Assembly: GCF_037325665.1 (NCBI RefSeq)
Contig: NC_090261.1
Span: 59,723,589 to 59,787,588 of the forward strand
Length of the DNA: 64,000 bases
Direction: 5' to 3'
DNA from: Littorina saxatilis
Lineage: Eukaryota; Mollusca; Gastropoda; Littorinimorpha; Littorinidae
The notes below the pieces were generated by a model. The model searched no databases and was not told the DNA's origin. It saw only the letters and a list, made by a program, of their open reading frames with translations. Position 1 is the first letter of the stretch. Every line of letters starts with the position of its first letter. The translations under genes and the position numbers were made by a program. Shown here piece after piece: positions 1 to 12,000 of this stretch.

Positions 1-667
1 ATGAGGCACCCGTTCATGGTGGTGGAGGCGTCATGGTGTGGGGGGCGATCAATACCGCTGGAAGGAGCACCCTGGTGCACGTCCAAGGGCGTATAACTGC
101 CCAGCGATACGTGGAGGAAATTCTGCGCCCACACGCCCTTCCTCTTCTGGCTGACCAGGATGCCATATTCCAGCAGGACAACGCTCGCCCGCACACAGCA
201 CGACTCACCACCCAGTTCCTCACCGACCACCATGTCCAGGTGCTTCCCTGGCCATCCATGTCGCCAGACATGAACCCGATAGAACACCTCTGGGATGAAT
301 TGGACAGACGTGTGCGCAGGCGAGAAGAAGCGCCGGCAAATCACCGCGATCTATTGCAGGCACATCAGGAGGAGTGGGACACCATCCCACAGCAAGATAT
401 CCGGCATCTGATCCAGTCCATGCCCAGAAGGTGCCGGGCAGTTGTTGCTGCTCAAGGCAGTCACACCCCCTACTGACTTGACAGCCTCGGCACCCAATCG
501 TATTGATTGACTGATTGATTTGAAGATTCAAATGAACTGTGTGTGCATTCAACTGTGTCCATACCAAATTTCAAACAAATAATCTAAATATTGGATTTTC
601 TGTTAATTTTTTCGAAAAATAAAACAAATTTGGCAAGTAGCAACTATGCGTTTCTTTTTTTGAACAG
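1..667 (+). mobile_element. Tc1-like DNA transposon, 3' part with transposase C-terminal half
   Basis: The reading frame running to a stop at 476 is the C-terminal half of a Tc1/mariner transposase. It shows the second catalytic Asp in FQQDNARPHTA and the Glu in NPIEHLWDEL, with exactly 34 residues between them (the DD34E signature). The left part lies outside the window. After the stop there is a short AT-rich tail, and the element seems to end at 667 with GAACAG next to TA, as expected for TA-targeting elements. The visible frame is open and only slightly diverged from family consensus, so it may be fairly young. It lies in the GLO1 intron upstream of the exon at 869. Confidence 0.85.
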
Positions 668-868
668 TATATATATGTCTTTCCAACTTAGTGATCAAAT
701 TCATAGATTTACTTTTGACTTGCCAGAGTAATCAGGTTAATAATAAGTGATTGTGAGGTTCTTATTCTGGAGTATTGTCCTAGGAATGGTGTAGTTTCTT
801 TCTGTTTATTAGTTCAGTTATTGTGAATAGGGATTGACTGAGCATTTGCTGTTTTTGTTTGTGGAAAG

Positions 869-958
869 GTCACATTGGAATAGTGGTCCCTGATGTTGGC
901 CAGGCCTGTGAGAGGTTCGAGTCCCTTGGGGTGGAGTTTTCGAAAAAGCCTGATGGAG
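869..958 (+). CDS. GLO1: Glyoxalase I (lactoylglutathione lyase), penultimate coding exon
   Basis: Glyoxalase I is a cytosolic zinc enzyme that turns the hemithioacetal of methylglyoxal and glutathione into S-lactoylglutathione. This 90 bp exon encodes [17 protein letters not shown] followed by [14 protein letters not shown], matching the animal GLO1 segment that holds the zinc-binding His of the GHIGI motif. It starts after an AG acceptor at 867-868 and ends at the donor GTAAGT at 959. It enters with two bases of a split Gly codon and leaves with one, which fits the exon at 18769 exactly. Earlier exons must lie left of the window. A SINE target duplication begins three bases into the following donor. 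Confidence 0.92.
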
Positions 959-1795
959 GTAAGTTAGGGTAACTTCTTCTTTGTCGTCATCTTCGTTCAT
1001 GGGCTCAGACGCCCACGTTCACTCATGTTTTTAGCACGAGTGGATTTTTACATGTATGACCGTTTTTTACCCGCCATTAAATTACATATTCTTACCCAAC
1101 TCACATAGATAGCAATAACTTCATTTTGTTGCGAAGGTATTGAAGCACTCATACATGGTAACATGGGGAGGTAACTCTTAAAACAAAACTATGCCATATA
1201 AGGCATGGTCCATGGTAGTTACATCCCCTACCGGTGTCCTGCGCATGCGCCGAACATACACCGGTGACACTAATTCCTTTTCCTTCAACCCATGTTGCAT
1301 GACGTGTTTTGAGGTGCTCAGGCTTTTTCTTAAGCCATAGGCCTATCTCTCAGGGAAGGCCATCGAATCTTGGTAACATATCAACGACCTTCTTTACTTC
1401 TTCAGGAATTGGTGAGAGCGTTTCTTTTTTGTATAAGGAGAAGATTTCTTAGCTTTTTTGAAGGTTTTGCCACTTGTCTTTTGAACTTTTGTCCACCATG
1501 TTTGACTTGGCCGACATCCTAGGCATAAAGAGAAACTAAGAGCTCTGCTAAGCAGACTCGCTCACTTGGTTCTCAATCGGGCAAAACGGTTAAAGCTCGC
1601 GCTAAACCACGAACTTCTTCTACTACTCATAACTCTCAAAGTTCTAAAGTTTCCTTAGCGAGAAGCCATCTTTAGCTTGGAACTTTACCCTGATACGCAG
1701 CATTCTATTCTATTGTTGATAGATAACGCTTCTCCCTCAGTTGATTTTTCTGCTTCGGTTAATAACCACAGGTGTTACAACCATAATGAAGTTAA

Positions 1796-2746
1796 CTCTT
1801 ACCAGTTTGGGGGTTTTAAGGCATATTTTACAGTGCTGTTGGTGCCTACTTGCCGAGTGACTAGCTGGGGTCATATTCTAAATGAAATATAGAAAGTTAT
1901 ATATATCAAATGAAAGGAAAATGAATAAGCTTTTCATATTTGCAAAGAGAATTGTGCTATCTGTAAAGGTAAAACAGGTTATGGGGGTGACAACATGATT
2001 TTTGTTGAAATTTGTACGCCCATTTTTTGGAACACGTGACAAGCACAAAGAAGAAATTTTTTTTTGTGTTCAGTTTATTTTAGATATGCTGCTAACTAGT
2101 CTGTTTTGGCATTCATTTTACATAACATAGCAAAGTCTTTTTGAGTTTTACTGATAAACAAAAAAGTTATTGTCACCTGAATACCCCCACCCAAATTTCA
2201 AAGTTGGACGTTTCATGCCTAAGGCCCCCCCCCAAAAAATATTCTGTTTACGGTATCCTGACTGACCCTATTTTTTCGCGCGACCCTAGACTTTTGGCAT
2301 TTGGTAAAAAAAAATATTAAAAAAATAAAAACAATTTGAAAAATAAAATAAAAAATTTGAAAAAAAAATAAAAATTTGAGAAAAAAAGAAAAGAAAAAAA
2401 AGGGGCTTTGTTTTTTGGCAAAATAACTTAAAAAATATGTTTTGGGGGAAAAAAAAAAAAAAAATCCCGACCTACCGACCCTATTTTTTTGGCCTATGTT
2501 ACCGTTAACAGACTTTTTGTTTTGTGTGCCTAATAATGCATTTCTATAACTAACTTATAACAAAAACCCAGCTTGTTTCAGTCATAAAGTGTGTCTTAAA
2601 TATGAGTTTATCCACTGTCCGACCCATCCAATGTAAAAAAAAAAAAAAAAAAAAAAAATTTATAATTAGATAATTGGTCAGTGGAAAACTACAGGGGGGG
2701 CATCGTAAGCTTGCTTACGATGGGCAAGGGAGCGAACTGGTAAGAG
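1796..2746. mobile_element. TTAA-flanked non-autonomous element (piggyBac/Kolobok type)
   Basis: The ends CTCTTACCAG (from 1796) and CTGGTAAGAG (to 2746) are inverted copies, and each is flanked by TTAA (1792-1795 and 2747-2750), the target of the piggyBac and Kolobok superfamilies. The sides belong to the outer DIRS element. No transposase is visible. The interior is AT-rich and holds a second, smaller TIR repeat at about 2219-2532. Confidence 0.6.
2219..2532. repeat. MITE of the GACCCTATTTTTT family, copy 1
   Basis: The stretch is related to 43951-44257. Both have a TCTGTTTACGGTATCC block on the left, twin GACCCTATTTTTT blocks, a GGCAAAATAACTTAAAAA core and a right part with GGCCTATGTTACC and ACAGACTTTTTGTT. 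Outer ends are imperfect inverted copies carrying AGGC/GCCT. It is inserted in the TTAA element. Poly-A runs inside it are long and variable. Confidence 0.55.
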
Positions 2747-4243
2747 TTAAGCAAGAGGATCCTCTTGACTTTTTGACATTGAGGTTCAGGGAATGTTAAC
2801 TGCTGATTGTAAACAAATAGCAAGTTAGGCTTCTCTGTTGCTCCCTTCAGGAGTAGGCAACGCACTGTCGCTCGCACGGGTTCGTTCCGAATCTTCTGTA
2901 ACCTTTACGTCTACTGATGTTGTTACAGAGCCGACAGATGTGTTTAGTTCGGCGTCAGGTTTAACCTACCAACGAACTTTTGTCTGCCTGTCAGACATCA
3001 GCACCGCCCAGTCCTCTCAGCGCTTTAGCATCGCGGGCGGTGTTTTTGCGCTCTCTCACGGGTTTGTTCAGAGCCTTCTGCAACCATTACGTCTGCCGAC
3101 GTTGTTGCAGATCCAACAGTGGTGTTGGACTTGTCGTCAGGGGTTCCTTTCGACAAATTTTTGTCTGATTAAATTACATATTCTTACTCAACTCACATAG
3201 ATAGCAATAACTTCGTTTGGTTGCTAAGACATTGAAGCACTCTTACATGGTAACATGGGGAGATAACTCTACAACAAAAACCCACATGCCATATAAGGCA
3301 TGGTCCATGGTGGTTATCTCCCCTACCGGTGTACTGCGCATGCGCAGGATGTATACCGGTGATACTCATTCCTTTTCCTTCAACACACGGTGCTGGACGT
3401 GTCTGTTGTACTCTGGCTTTGTTTTAAGCTATTGGTCTTCACTGCTGTGCTGACCATCGAATCTTGGTAACACTTTTGTTTGTTTCATCTCTCCTTCTAG
3501 ATTGGGTGAGAGATTTCATTTTATTATTGAGACGTTTTTGACTTAACTTTTTTGAGCGTTTTGCATCTTGTGTTTTGGGTTCTATTTTGTCATTCAAAAT
3601 GGCGGACAGAACTAAAGATAAAGAAAGAGAGAAAACTTGGAGTTCGACCAGACAGGCTAGCTCTCCCAGTTCTCAGTCAGGCAAAGCGACCAAATCCAAA
3701 GCTAAGGTGGCTACTACCACTACGTCTCGTACTGCTCAGAAAACTTCGCCGAGCGATAACGTATCTGTTTCTGTTTTCAACCCGGAGAATAAAGAATTGT
3801 TTTCGGTTTCCTTTGACAAACCTACCTCTTCTGTTTTGGCATCTTCTGAGAAAGTTCAGGCTCCTACAGCTGATCTATCTTTGACTAAAGCTGATTTGCT
3901 GGCGATCTTATCGTCTTTTAAGACAGAGGTACATGAATTGATTACGTCGGAACGGCAAATAGCTCATGCTGCTCTGCCTCTTCCTTCGGGTGTTGGAAAT
4001 GTTCATTCTCTTGCGCGGGTTCGTTCAGAGCCATCTGCGACGGTCACGTCCGCTGACGTGGTCGCAGATCCAACAACGGTGTTGGTGTTGTCAGATTCAC
4101 CTTTTGACAAATTCTTGTCTGGTTCTCAGACATCAGCACCTCTGAGTGTTCTTGGCGAAGCACGCAAACCTGTGACGTCGGTTTCCGTCTCGGCGGAAGT
4201 GCACACCGGCCATAAGGTTGTTTCCTCACGCCAGCCCTGTTAA

Positions 4244-5705
4244 CAGACCTGTTTACCCTTACGATTTTGGCGTAATTTATTACGATTTTCTGCAAAAAAT
4301 ACGCCATTCCGCTATCCGTGTCAAGACTATGATTTTCATAAATAAAAAAAAAGTAAAAACATTTTTTTTTATTATTTTATTTTTATTTTTTATTAATTCA
4401 CGTTTGGCATTGTTTTTTTCAATGGCAAAATGGGGTGAAAAAGCACAGGACTGACCAGAGATCATGTCTGTCTGATGAGACGCTGGAGAGCCTTCTAGTG
4501 GTGAAGTCTCGCCCTCACTCATTCGGCAAGCGCAAGTACAGTAGAGAAGCGCTTGACACACTGAAAAAGGCCTACTACGAGCAAAAGAAAACAAGTCGCG
4601 TAAGGCGAAAATACAATATTTAGTCAAGTACTGTAGCTGTCGAACTCACAGAATGAAACTGAACGCAACGCAACGCAGCAAGACCGTATACTCGTAGCAT
4701 CGTCACTCCACCGCCCGTGGCAAAGGCAGTGCCCATGGAATTGACAAGAAGAGCGGGATATTCGTTGCGCTGAGAAGGATAGCACGCTTTTCTGTACCTC
4801 TCTTCGTTTTAACTTTCTGAGCGTGTTTTTAATCCAAACATATCATATCTATATATTTTTGGAATCAGGAACCGACAAGGAATAAGATGAAAGTGTTTTT
4901 AAATTGATTTCGAAAAAAAAAAATTGATAAATTTTTTTATATATTTAATTTTCAGAGCTTGTTTTTAATCCGAATATAACATATTTATATGTTTTTGGAA
5001 TCAGCAAATGATGGAGAATAAGATAAACGTAAATTTGGATCGTTTTATAAATTTTTATTTTTTTTTACAATTTTCAGATTTTTAATGACCAAAGTCATTA
5101 ATTAATTTTTAAGCCACCAAGCTGAAATGCAATACCGAAGTCCGGGCTTTGTCGAAGATTACTTGACCAAAATTTCAACCAATTTGGTTGAAAAATGAGG
5201 GCGTGACAGTGCCGCCTCAACTTTCACGAAAAGCCGGATATGACGTCATCAAAGACATTTATCAAAAAAATGAAAAAAACGTTCAGGGATTTCATACCCA
5301 GGAACTCTCATGCCACATTTCATAAAGATCGGTCCAGTAGTTTAGTCTGAATCGCTCTACACACACACACAGACAGACAGACAGACACACGCACATACAC
5401 CACGACCCTCGTTTCGATTCCCCCTCAATGTTAAAATATTTAGTCAAAACTTGACTAAATATAAAGAATCAGTGATGCATGTGCATTTGATGTGATCTTC
5501 TTTGAAATTATGATGACTACAAAAACTGACTGATGTGTTTTGTTTGTGAATGATGGATATATGTGCATGATTGCGTTTCGCAGACACAGTTGTCATGTGC
5601 GTTGTAATTGGCGACGAATGCTGAATGATTACTATTTTTGTGCCAGGATTACTATTTTGGGGGCTGAGCATTACTCCAAAACACTTATGGGGGTAAACAG
5701 GTCTG
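4244..5705. mobile_element. hAT-like non-autonomous DNA transposon
   Basis: The ends CAGACCTGTTTACCC and GGGTAAACAGGTCTG are perfect 15 bp inverted repeats. The flanks CCTGTTAA (4236-4243) and CCTGTACC (5706-5713) look like a worn 8 bp target duplication, typical of hAT elements. A short frame at about 4450-4620 with RSCLSDETLESLLVVKS could be the tail of a hAT-type transposase; that reading is weak. A MITE is nested at 4616-5462. The host sequence is the gag-like region of the inner DIRS copy. Confidence 0.55.
4616..5462. repeat. MITE with ATATTTAGTCAAG terminal inverted repeats
   Basis: The left end ATATTTAGTCAAG and right end CTTGACTAAATAT are exact 13 bp inverted repeats. Towards the right it holds a conserved block (GGATATGACGTCATC, GATCGGTCCAGTAG, then CA/GACA repeats, then CACGACCCTCGT and CGATTCCCCC). 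The same block recurs at about 51520-51910, so this is a dispersed family. No coding capacity is seen. Confidence 0.7.
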
Positions 5706-7303
5706 CCTGTACCCTTCCGGTACGCGGCATGGTGTGTGAAGAGCATGTGTCTGCTACTTCCGGGAGACAGACAACAGGGTCTTCCGGTTGCCAGTTAATG
5801 GGTCCGGTTGATGCTGATGCTATACAGTCCACTGCTGGTTCCGCTTCCGCTTCGGCCGCTGCGGCTTCCGGTAGTAGGAGGGGTTTGCCTTCTGCTGGCA
5901 GCACTTCGCTGTTGGCAGGAGGCATTCATCAGCCTGTGGCTTCCGGTTCCGCTTTTGCGGCTTCCGCTGCCTTTTCTCAGGCTACATCCGCTTCCTCTCC
6001 CAGCTTTACAGCTGGCATTGGGCAGACGGATGGTGGTCCCCTCCATGGAGTTCCGGTTTCCGGAAAATTTTCTAAACCACTTCCGGTTTTGGCTCAAGTT
6101 GCCTCATCGGATTTCGGTTCTGCTGGACATCCATCAGAAGATTGTTGGGACGCTTCTGTTGGGGATGAGCAGGATATGGAAGAAGAAGCTTCAGATGTAG
6201 ATGAGGATGCTTCTCGCCGACTTCCGGCTAAGCTACCTCATTTGCTGGCTCTAGCAGCGGAGGTTACTGCACACTACTTCCCTGAAGGGGTGTCTGCAGC
6301 ATCCACTTCAGCTGTTCCTCCGCCATCAGCTTTTGCTGATTTCGCTCCTTCTCACGAGCGGTCCGAGAACTTCAAGTTTTTAGAGTCACCTGCTGTGGCT
6401 TTTCAACTTGCGAAAGTTTTTGCGAGCGATTTGTCTTTCCCGCTGTTATCGGCGCATGGGGACGCTCCTGCGGAGGCTCAGGCCTGGCTTGCTGCTCCTG
6501 GTCGTGTGGCTCATCACTCTGTGACCACCAACCGGAAGCTTCGTCTCGCTAACACTGGCAGATCTTTGATCTCTTCCTTTGCCTTGCCTTCGGCATCACT
6601 TCCGGGTTTGCCGGAACTTGCCTCCATTAGGCAAGATGGCTACAGCAAGGATAGACTTTCTGTTTGTAAAGAGAAAGATCTCATTGCTGTTGAGGAATGT
6701 GGCCGCTCTTCTCTGGAATTATCGTCTCTGACTGACACTTTAATTCGTTCTCTTTCACGAGCAGTTACGTCCTCTCTGAATCCTTTTGAGTTCAGGCAGG
6801 ACGCAGATCCTAAGGACGTTTCGCTGCTCTTTGCGACCTTAGGGAGGATAGCTGCAGAGCAAATGGCTTTGTCTGCGAGGTTGTACGCGCAGACCGTCTT
6901 CTGGCGGTGAGAAGCTCTTCTGACGGTCTCTCGTCTAGAGGACAAGAACACTCAAGACTCTCTCAGGGTCTCACCTTTTCTTGAAGGTTCCCTTCTTGGG
7001 CAGGACGCGCTGAACGCGCTACAAAAGCAGTCACAGCAAACCAAGGACTTGCAGTTCGTTAAGCTTTCTGAGATGGCTTTCTCTGAGCATCAGACCAAAC
7101 GCAGTGGTCCTCCTGCTCAGTCTTTCTCTGGTTCCTCCAACGCTGGTCAGAATCCAAAGACGGGTTCAGCTTCGCGCGGAAAAAATCGCTCTCGTCCTTA
7201 TCCCAAGTCCAAACCATCTTTCGGGAAGAGGGGATCAGGTCGAAAACCTAACCCCCAATGATGCACCCCCGATCCGAGCACTCCTGCGCCCCCCACTCTT
7301 TCG

Positions 7304-7990
7304 GTGGCGGGAGGCCTTTTGAGGGCTTTACCAGCCTGGTTGAAGAAATCAAACAACCACTGGATTGCGGGAGTGCTCCGATCGGGGTTCCGGCTCCTTT
7401 GGAGCACTCAAAAGGCTCCTTTGACCAGAACTCCTCCTTCTTTTCGGTTTCCGGCCAGATCGGAAGCCAGAGAGGCCGCTCAGGCCGAAGTAGAGCTTCT
7501 CATACAGAAGCAAGCGGTGGAAGAAGTTCGGGATCATGCCTCCCCAGGCTTTTACGGACGTCTTTTCGTCGTTCCAAAAGCCTCGGGAGGATGGCGTCCG
7601 GTGCTGGATCTTTCTCAGTTAAACCTATTTCTGAGGAAGATCAAGTTTACCATGGAGACACCCACCTCAGTGAGGCAGGCCCTCAGGCCTTTCGATTGGG
7701 TCACCTCCATAGACCTATCCGACGCTTACTTCCACATCTTGATGCACCAAACAGACCGGAAATGGCTCCGCTTTGTTTGGGTCAGCAAGATTTTTCAGTT
7801 CAGAGGTCTTCCTTTCGGCCTTTCCTTGGCTCCTTGGATCTTTACGATGGTAGTTCGCCAGTTTTGCGCTCTGATCAGCGGTCAAGGTATACGTCTAAGG
7901 ACGTACCTGGACGACTGGTTGATTCTGAACCAGGCACAATCTTTGACGCAAGTCAAATGGCAGCGACTGACAAGCAAACCTCCTCTTCCT
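7304..7990 (+). mobile_element. DIRS reverse transcriptase domain (part of inner DIRS fossil)
   Basis: The reading frame shows the DIRS-type polymerase signature: VPKASGGWRPVLDLS, then IDLSDAYFHI (catalytic Asp), FRGLPFGLSLAPWIF and the active-site box YLDDWL. The YLDDW form, in place of YXDD plus other residues, is usual for DIRS-like elements. The gag-like region precedes it and the recombinase follows. Confidence 0.85.
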
Positions 7991-8052
7991 CTTGATCTCA
8001 GAAGAGGGGATCTGGTACAACCTCGATCGGGCATCCCTCACGAAAACCCACA

Positions 8053-8820
8053 GTGGCTTTCCCTTCACGGTTGGCTACTGTGCGGGAATCATTGAAACGA
8101 TCAGGGGCTTCAACCGCTACGCTGGATTTGATTCAGGCTTCACATAGAGGTTCTACTTCCTCAGTATATACCTTACACTGGTTGGCTTGGTTGAAATGGT
8201 GCAAGGCTAATGGAGTGAAACCTACGTCACCCCGTTCTATTCAAGTAGCAAACCATTTGTCTTGGCTCGCTAGTCAGGGCGTTTCGCCGGCTTCTTTGAA
8301 AGTCCGTAGGTCGGCGATTTCAGTCACACTGAAACAACTAGGACATTCTATCTCACTCGGAGGTTTCATTTCTAGTGTGATAAAGGGAGCTTCCCTTTGT
8401 TTTGATAAAACAAGATCCGCTGTTCCGGCATGGAATTTGCCTTTAGTGCTGGAATTTTTACGGTCACAAGACTTTGAGCCTTTATGCTCTGCCAGTCTTG
8501 CTAATCTTACAAGAAAAGCAGCTTTTCTCGTCATGCTGGCTTCTGCGAGACGCGGTAGTGAGATTCACGCCTTATCGGGCTCACCTCGCGACATTTCTTT
8601 TGAGAAGGACGGTTCAGTTATACTCAGGTTTTGCCCTAAGTTTTTAGCAAAAAACCAAAAACCAGACAAACCTTCGCCTTTAATCCAGATTAAACCGTTG
8701 AGCACCATACTAGCTCCTTCGGATCCGGATGGCGCAAACTGTCCTGTGAGAACTTTGAAAGCATACCTGTCTCGTTCTAATCCGATTAGATCCTCAAAAC
8801 AAAAGCTTCTTTTCATCTGA
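8053..8820 (+). mobile_element. DIRS tyrosine recombinase domain (part of inner DIRS fossil)
   Basis: The N-terminal SAM-like DNA-binding half and the start of the catalytic half of a tyrosine recombinase can be read, including SARRGSEIHALSG, which carries the first catalytic Arg. The family uses this enzyme in place of an integrase to insert circular DNA. The catalytic half is incomplete here, in line with a fossil copy. Confidence 0.75.
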
Positions 8821-8987
8821 TGATCTCTGTCAATACGAGAAGAGAAAAAGACATAATAAAGTTCCCGTCTGGACGGAACGTTTGGCCTGCCAGCTATGGT
8901 AGCAGCAGGACAGATGCTTTCTCAATGCTAACTGTGAGTTATTTTTTACCCACCACCTAGATTAGCAATCTGCTATCTGTGTGAGTT

Positions 8988-9046
8988 CGTCGCGATATAA
9001 CCTTCGTGGTTGAAAACGACGTTAAACACCAAATAAAGAAAGAAAG
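8988..9046 (+). repeat. 59 bp SINE-tail micro-insertion with target duplication
   Basis: The insert runs from GTCGCGATATAACC through AACGACGTTAAACACC to AAGAAAGAAAG and is the 3' tail of the SINE at 20185-20579. It is flanked by ATCTGTGTGAGTT (8975-8987) and ATCTATGTGAGTT (9047-9059), 12 of 13 bases alike, so it is a separate retroposition event that copied only the tail. It lies near the right end of the inner DIRS copy. Confidence 0.8.
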
Positions 9047-12000
9047 ATCTATGTGAGTTGAGTAAGAATATGTAATTTAATATAAAATTTAAATAATAAA
9101 TTTTGATTTAATTAATATACTTACCAACTCACATATTGAATTCCCTCCCAGCCTGCCCCGCAAATTGTATGAAGGGGTATATGTTTCAGGACGGAATGAG
9201 TATCACCGGTATACATCCTGCGCATGCGCAGTACACCGGTAGGGGAGATAACCACCACAGACCATGCCTTATATGGCATGTGGGTTTTTGTTTTAGAGTT
9301 ATCTCCCCATGTTACCATGTAAGAGTGCTTCAATGTCTTAGCAACCAAACGAAGTTATTGCTATCTATGTGAGTTGGTAAGTATATTAATTAAATCAAAA
9401 TTTATTATTGAAATTTTATATTTTCAGACATCAGCACCTCCTGGTCCTCTCAGCGCTTACGCGTCGGCAGGAGGTGTTCTTGGCGAAGTACGCAAACCTG
9501 CGGCAACGGTTTCCTCTTTAGCGGAAGTGCATACCAGCCAAAAAGTTCATTCCTCATTTCAGCCTTATACCCTGCGTGGGTACGGGTTGGGGTGTGAAGA
9601 GCATGTGTCCGCTACTTCCGGTAGTAAGACAACAGGATCTTCCGGTTGCCATTCTATGGGGCCGGTCGGTGCTGATGCTTACCAGCACCTCCTGGTCCTC
9701 TCAACGCTTACGTGTCGGCAGGAGGTGTTCTTGGCGAAGTACGCAAACCTGCGGCAACGGTTTCCGCTTTAGCGGAAGTGCATACCAGCCAAAAGGTTCA
9801 TTCCTCATTTCAGCCTTATGCCCTGCGTGGGTACGGGTTGGGGTGTGAAGAGCATGTGTCCGCTACTTCCGGTAGTAGGACAACAGGATATTCCGGTTGC
9901 CATTCTATGGGGCCGGTCGGTGCTGATGCTTACCAATCCACTGCTGGTTCCGCTTCTGCGGCTGCGGCTTCCGGTGGCAGGATGGTATTGCCTTCCGCCG
10001 CTAACACTTCTGTGTTGGTAGTTGGCATCCATCAGCCTTCGGCTTCTTACATTCCAGTTCCGCTACTGCGGTTTTCCGCTGCTGTTACACAGGTTGCATC
10101 CACTTCCTCTTCCAGTCTGGCATGAGGCAGGTGGATGGGGGATCCGTTCACGGAGTTCCGGCTTCCGGAAATTTTTTCCCAACTCTTTCCGGTTTCGGCA
10201 GATGTTGCCTCGGCGGGATTGGTTTCCGGTTCTCATCCGTTCGACGATCGTTGGGATACTACTGGACAGGATGATGAGGATATGGAGGACGAAGCTTCTG
10301 AGGCAGATGGGGATGCCTCTTTTTGACTTTCGGCTAAGCTGCCATCTTTGTTGGCACTAGCAGCAGAGTTTACTACGCACTATTTCCCTGAAGGGGTAGC
10401 AGTAGCATCGTCATCTGCCATTACTCCACCATCAGCTTTGGCTGATTTTGCTCCTTCTCAGAAACAATCTGCGAACTTTAAGTTTTTAGAGTCTCCTTTG
10501 GTGGCTTTTCAACTTGTAAAGTTTTCTCAAACGATGTTTTTGCCCCACTTCTGCCTTTGCTGGCATCACATGGGGAAGCTCCTGCTGCGGCTTTGCCGTG
10601 GCTTGCGTCACATTCAGCTGATTTGAGCCTTCTCAGGAAAATCTTCGAACTTTAAGCTCTTAGATCCTCCCTCGGTGGCATTTGAACTTGTGGAAGTTTT
10701 CTCAAATGATTATCCTTTGCCACCACTTCCTTTGTGGGCAGCGCTCGGCGAAGCACCTGCTGCGGCGTAGCTTTAGCTTGCGTCACCCGCGCAAGTAGCG
10801 CATCACTCGCTGAGCGCTATCCGTAAGCCTCGGTTAACACCAAGCCTAAGAAATTAGTTTATTCTTTTGTTCTAACTACGGAACCGCTCCTGGGTACCCC
10901 GGAATTGACGAACATCCATCTGGATGTTTATAGTAAGGAGAAACTGTCTGTTTGCAAGAACAAGGATCTCCTGGCTGTGGAAGATTGTGGCCGCACTTCT
11001 TTACAATTATCGCCTTTGAGCAAGACTTTGATTCGTTCTCTCTCTCGTGCGGTTACGTCCTCACTGGATATCTTTGTGTTCCGTCAGGACGCAGATACAA
11101 AGGATGTAGCTTTGTTGTTCGCCTGGGAGTAGGTCTCGACCGAAAGTATTGTTCTTTTGGCGAGGCTTTAATCTCTTCCTTGCTCGAAGGTTCTCTTTTC
11201 GAGTCCGCTTCTATGCACGCGGACTCTTCTCTAACAAAGAGAAGCTCACAGCAAAATTAAAGCGCACGGCAGGCCTCGGCTTTGTCTTATCAAAAGAAAA
11301 GCACTAGGCTGGCCGGTCTCGGCTTTGGCTTTTATCTCCATGCTCTCTCCTTCTCAGCAGGGCGCTGTGCCAAATACCCACCCCTCTTCCCCCTCGGGGA
11401 AAGTTAGCGGTGGGGGTCGGTGGGCAGACAAAAGCACGCTTTCACTCACACTCTTGGCAGTTATGTCAACTGGAGTTTTAGTGCTCTGCATCACCTTTCT
11501 TTCCGCCTTTGTGTTTTACCACAGCGGCTGGTGGGGATTAGGACTCCCACTTCATTGAGGGAGGCACTGGGGCCTTCCTATTGGGTCACTTCCATAGATC
11601 GTACGGATGTTTACTTCCACATTTTGTTACACAAAATAGATCGGAAGTGGCTACATTTTATTTAATTCAGAGCTTCAGGGCTCTGATTTCGATTCTAAGT
11701 CAAAGGAATCCATGGCCGTTTTGATCTCTTTGAGGAGACTGTACAAGCGGCCCTTCCTAGAAGCCCTGTACTCCAGGTGGAAACTGGAATTGCAGGGCTG
11801 GAACACATTAAATGTCTAAGGCAGCACCGCTCTGATATGGCCCTTTGTGGTCGGCTGGGCGTTAAGCAAACAAACAAAGGGCTGGAACATGTTAGTGTCT
11901 TTTCTCGACTGGTTCATAGACACGACCAATCAATGGATTCTCACACCATTGCTCGTGCAAGGCGTTCCCATTGGTTCTCTCTCCACCAGCGAAGCAGTTT

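Larger units (their letters stand above)
3168..9424 (+). mobile_element. DIRS-type tyrosine-recombinase retroelement (inner copy, fossil)
   Basis: Inverted terminal repeats of about 200 bp lie at 3168-3372 and about 9196-9400. The order between them is a gag-like region (3575-4235 and from about 5706 to 6910), reverse transcriptase (7304-7990) and tyrosine recombinase (8053-8820). The RNase H part between the last two seems to be lost. The long open stretches show it is younger than the outer DIRS copy, into whose gag-like region it is inserted. It is broken, with a handful of breaks and lost segments. Two other elements sit in it: a hAT-like element at 4244-5705 and a 59 bp SINE tail at 8988-9046. 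Confidence 0.82.
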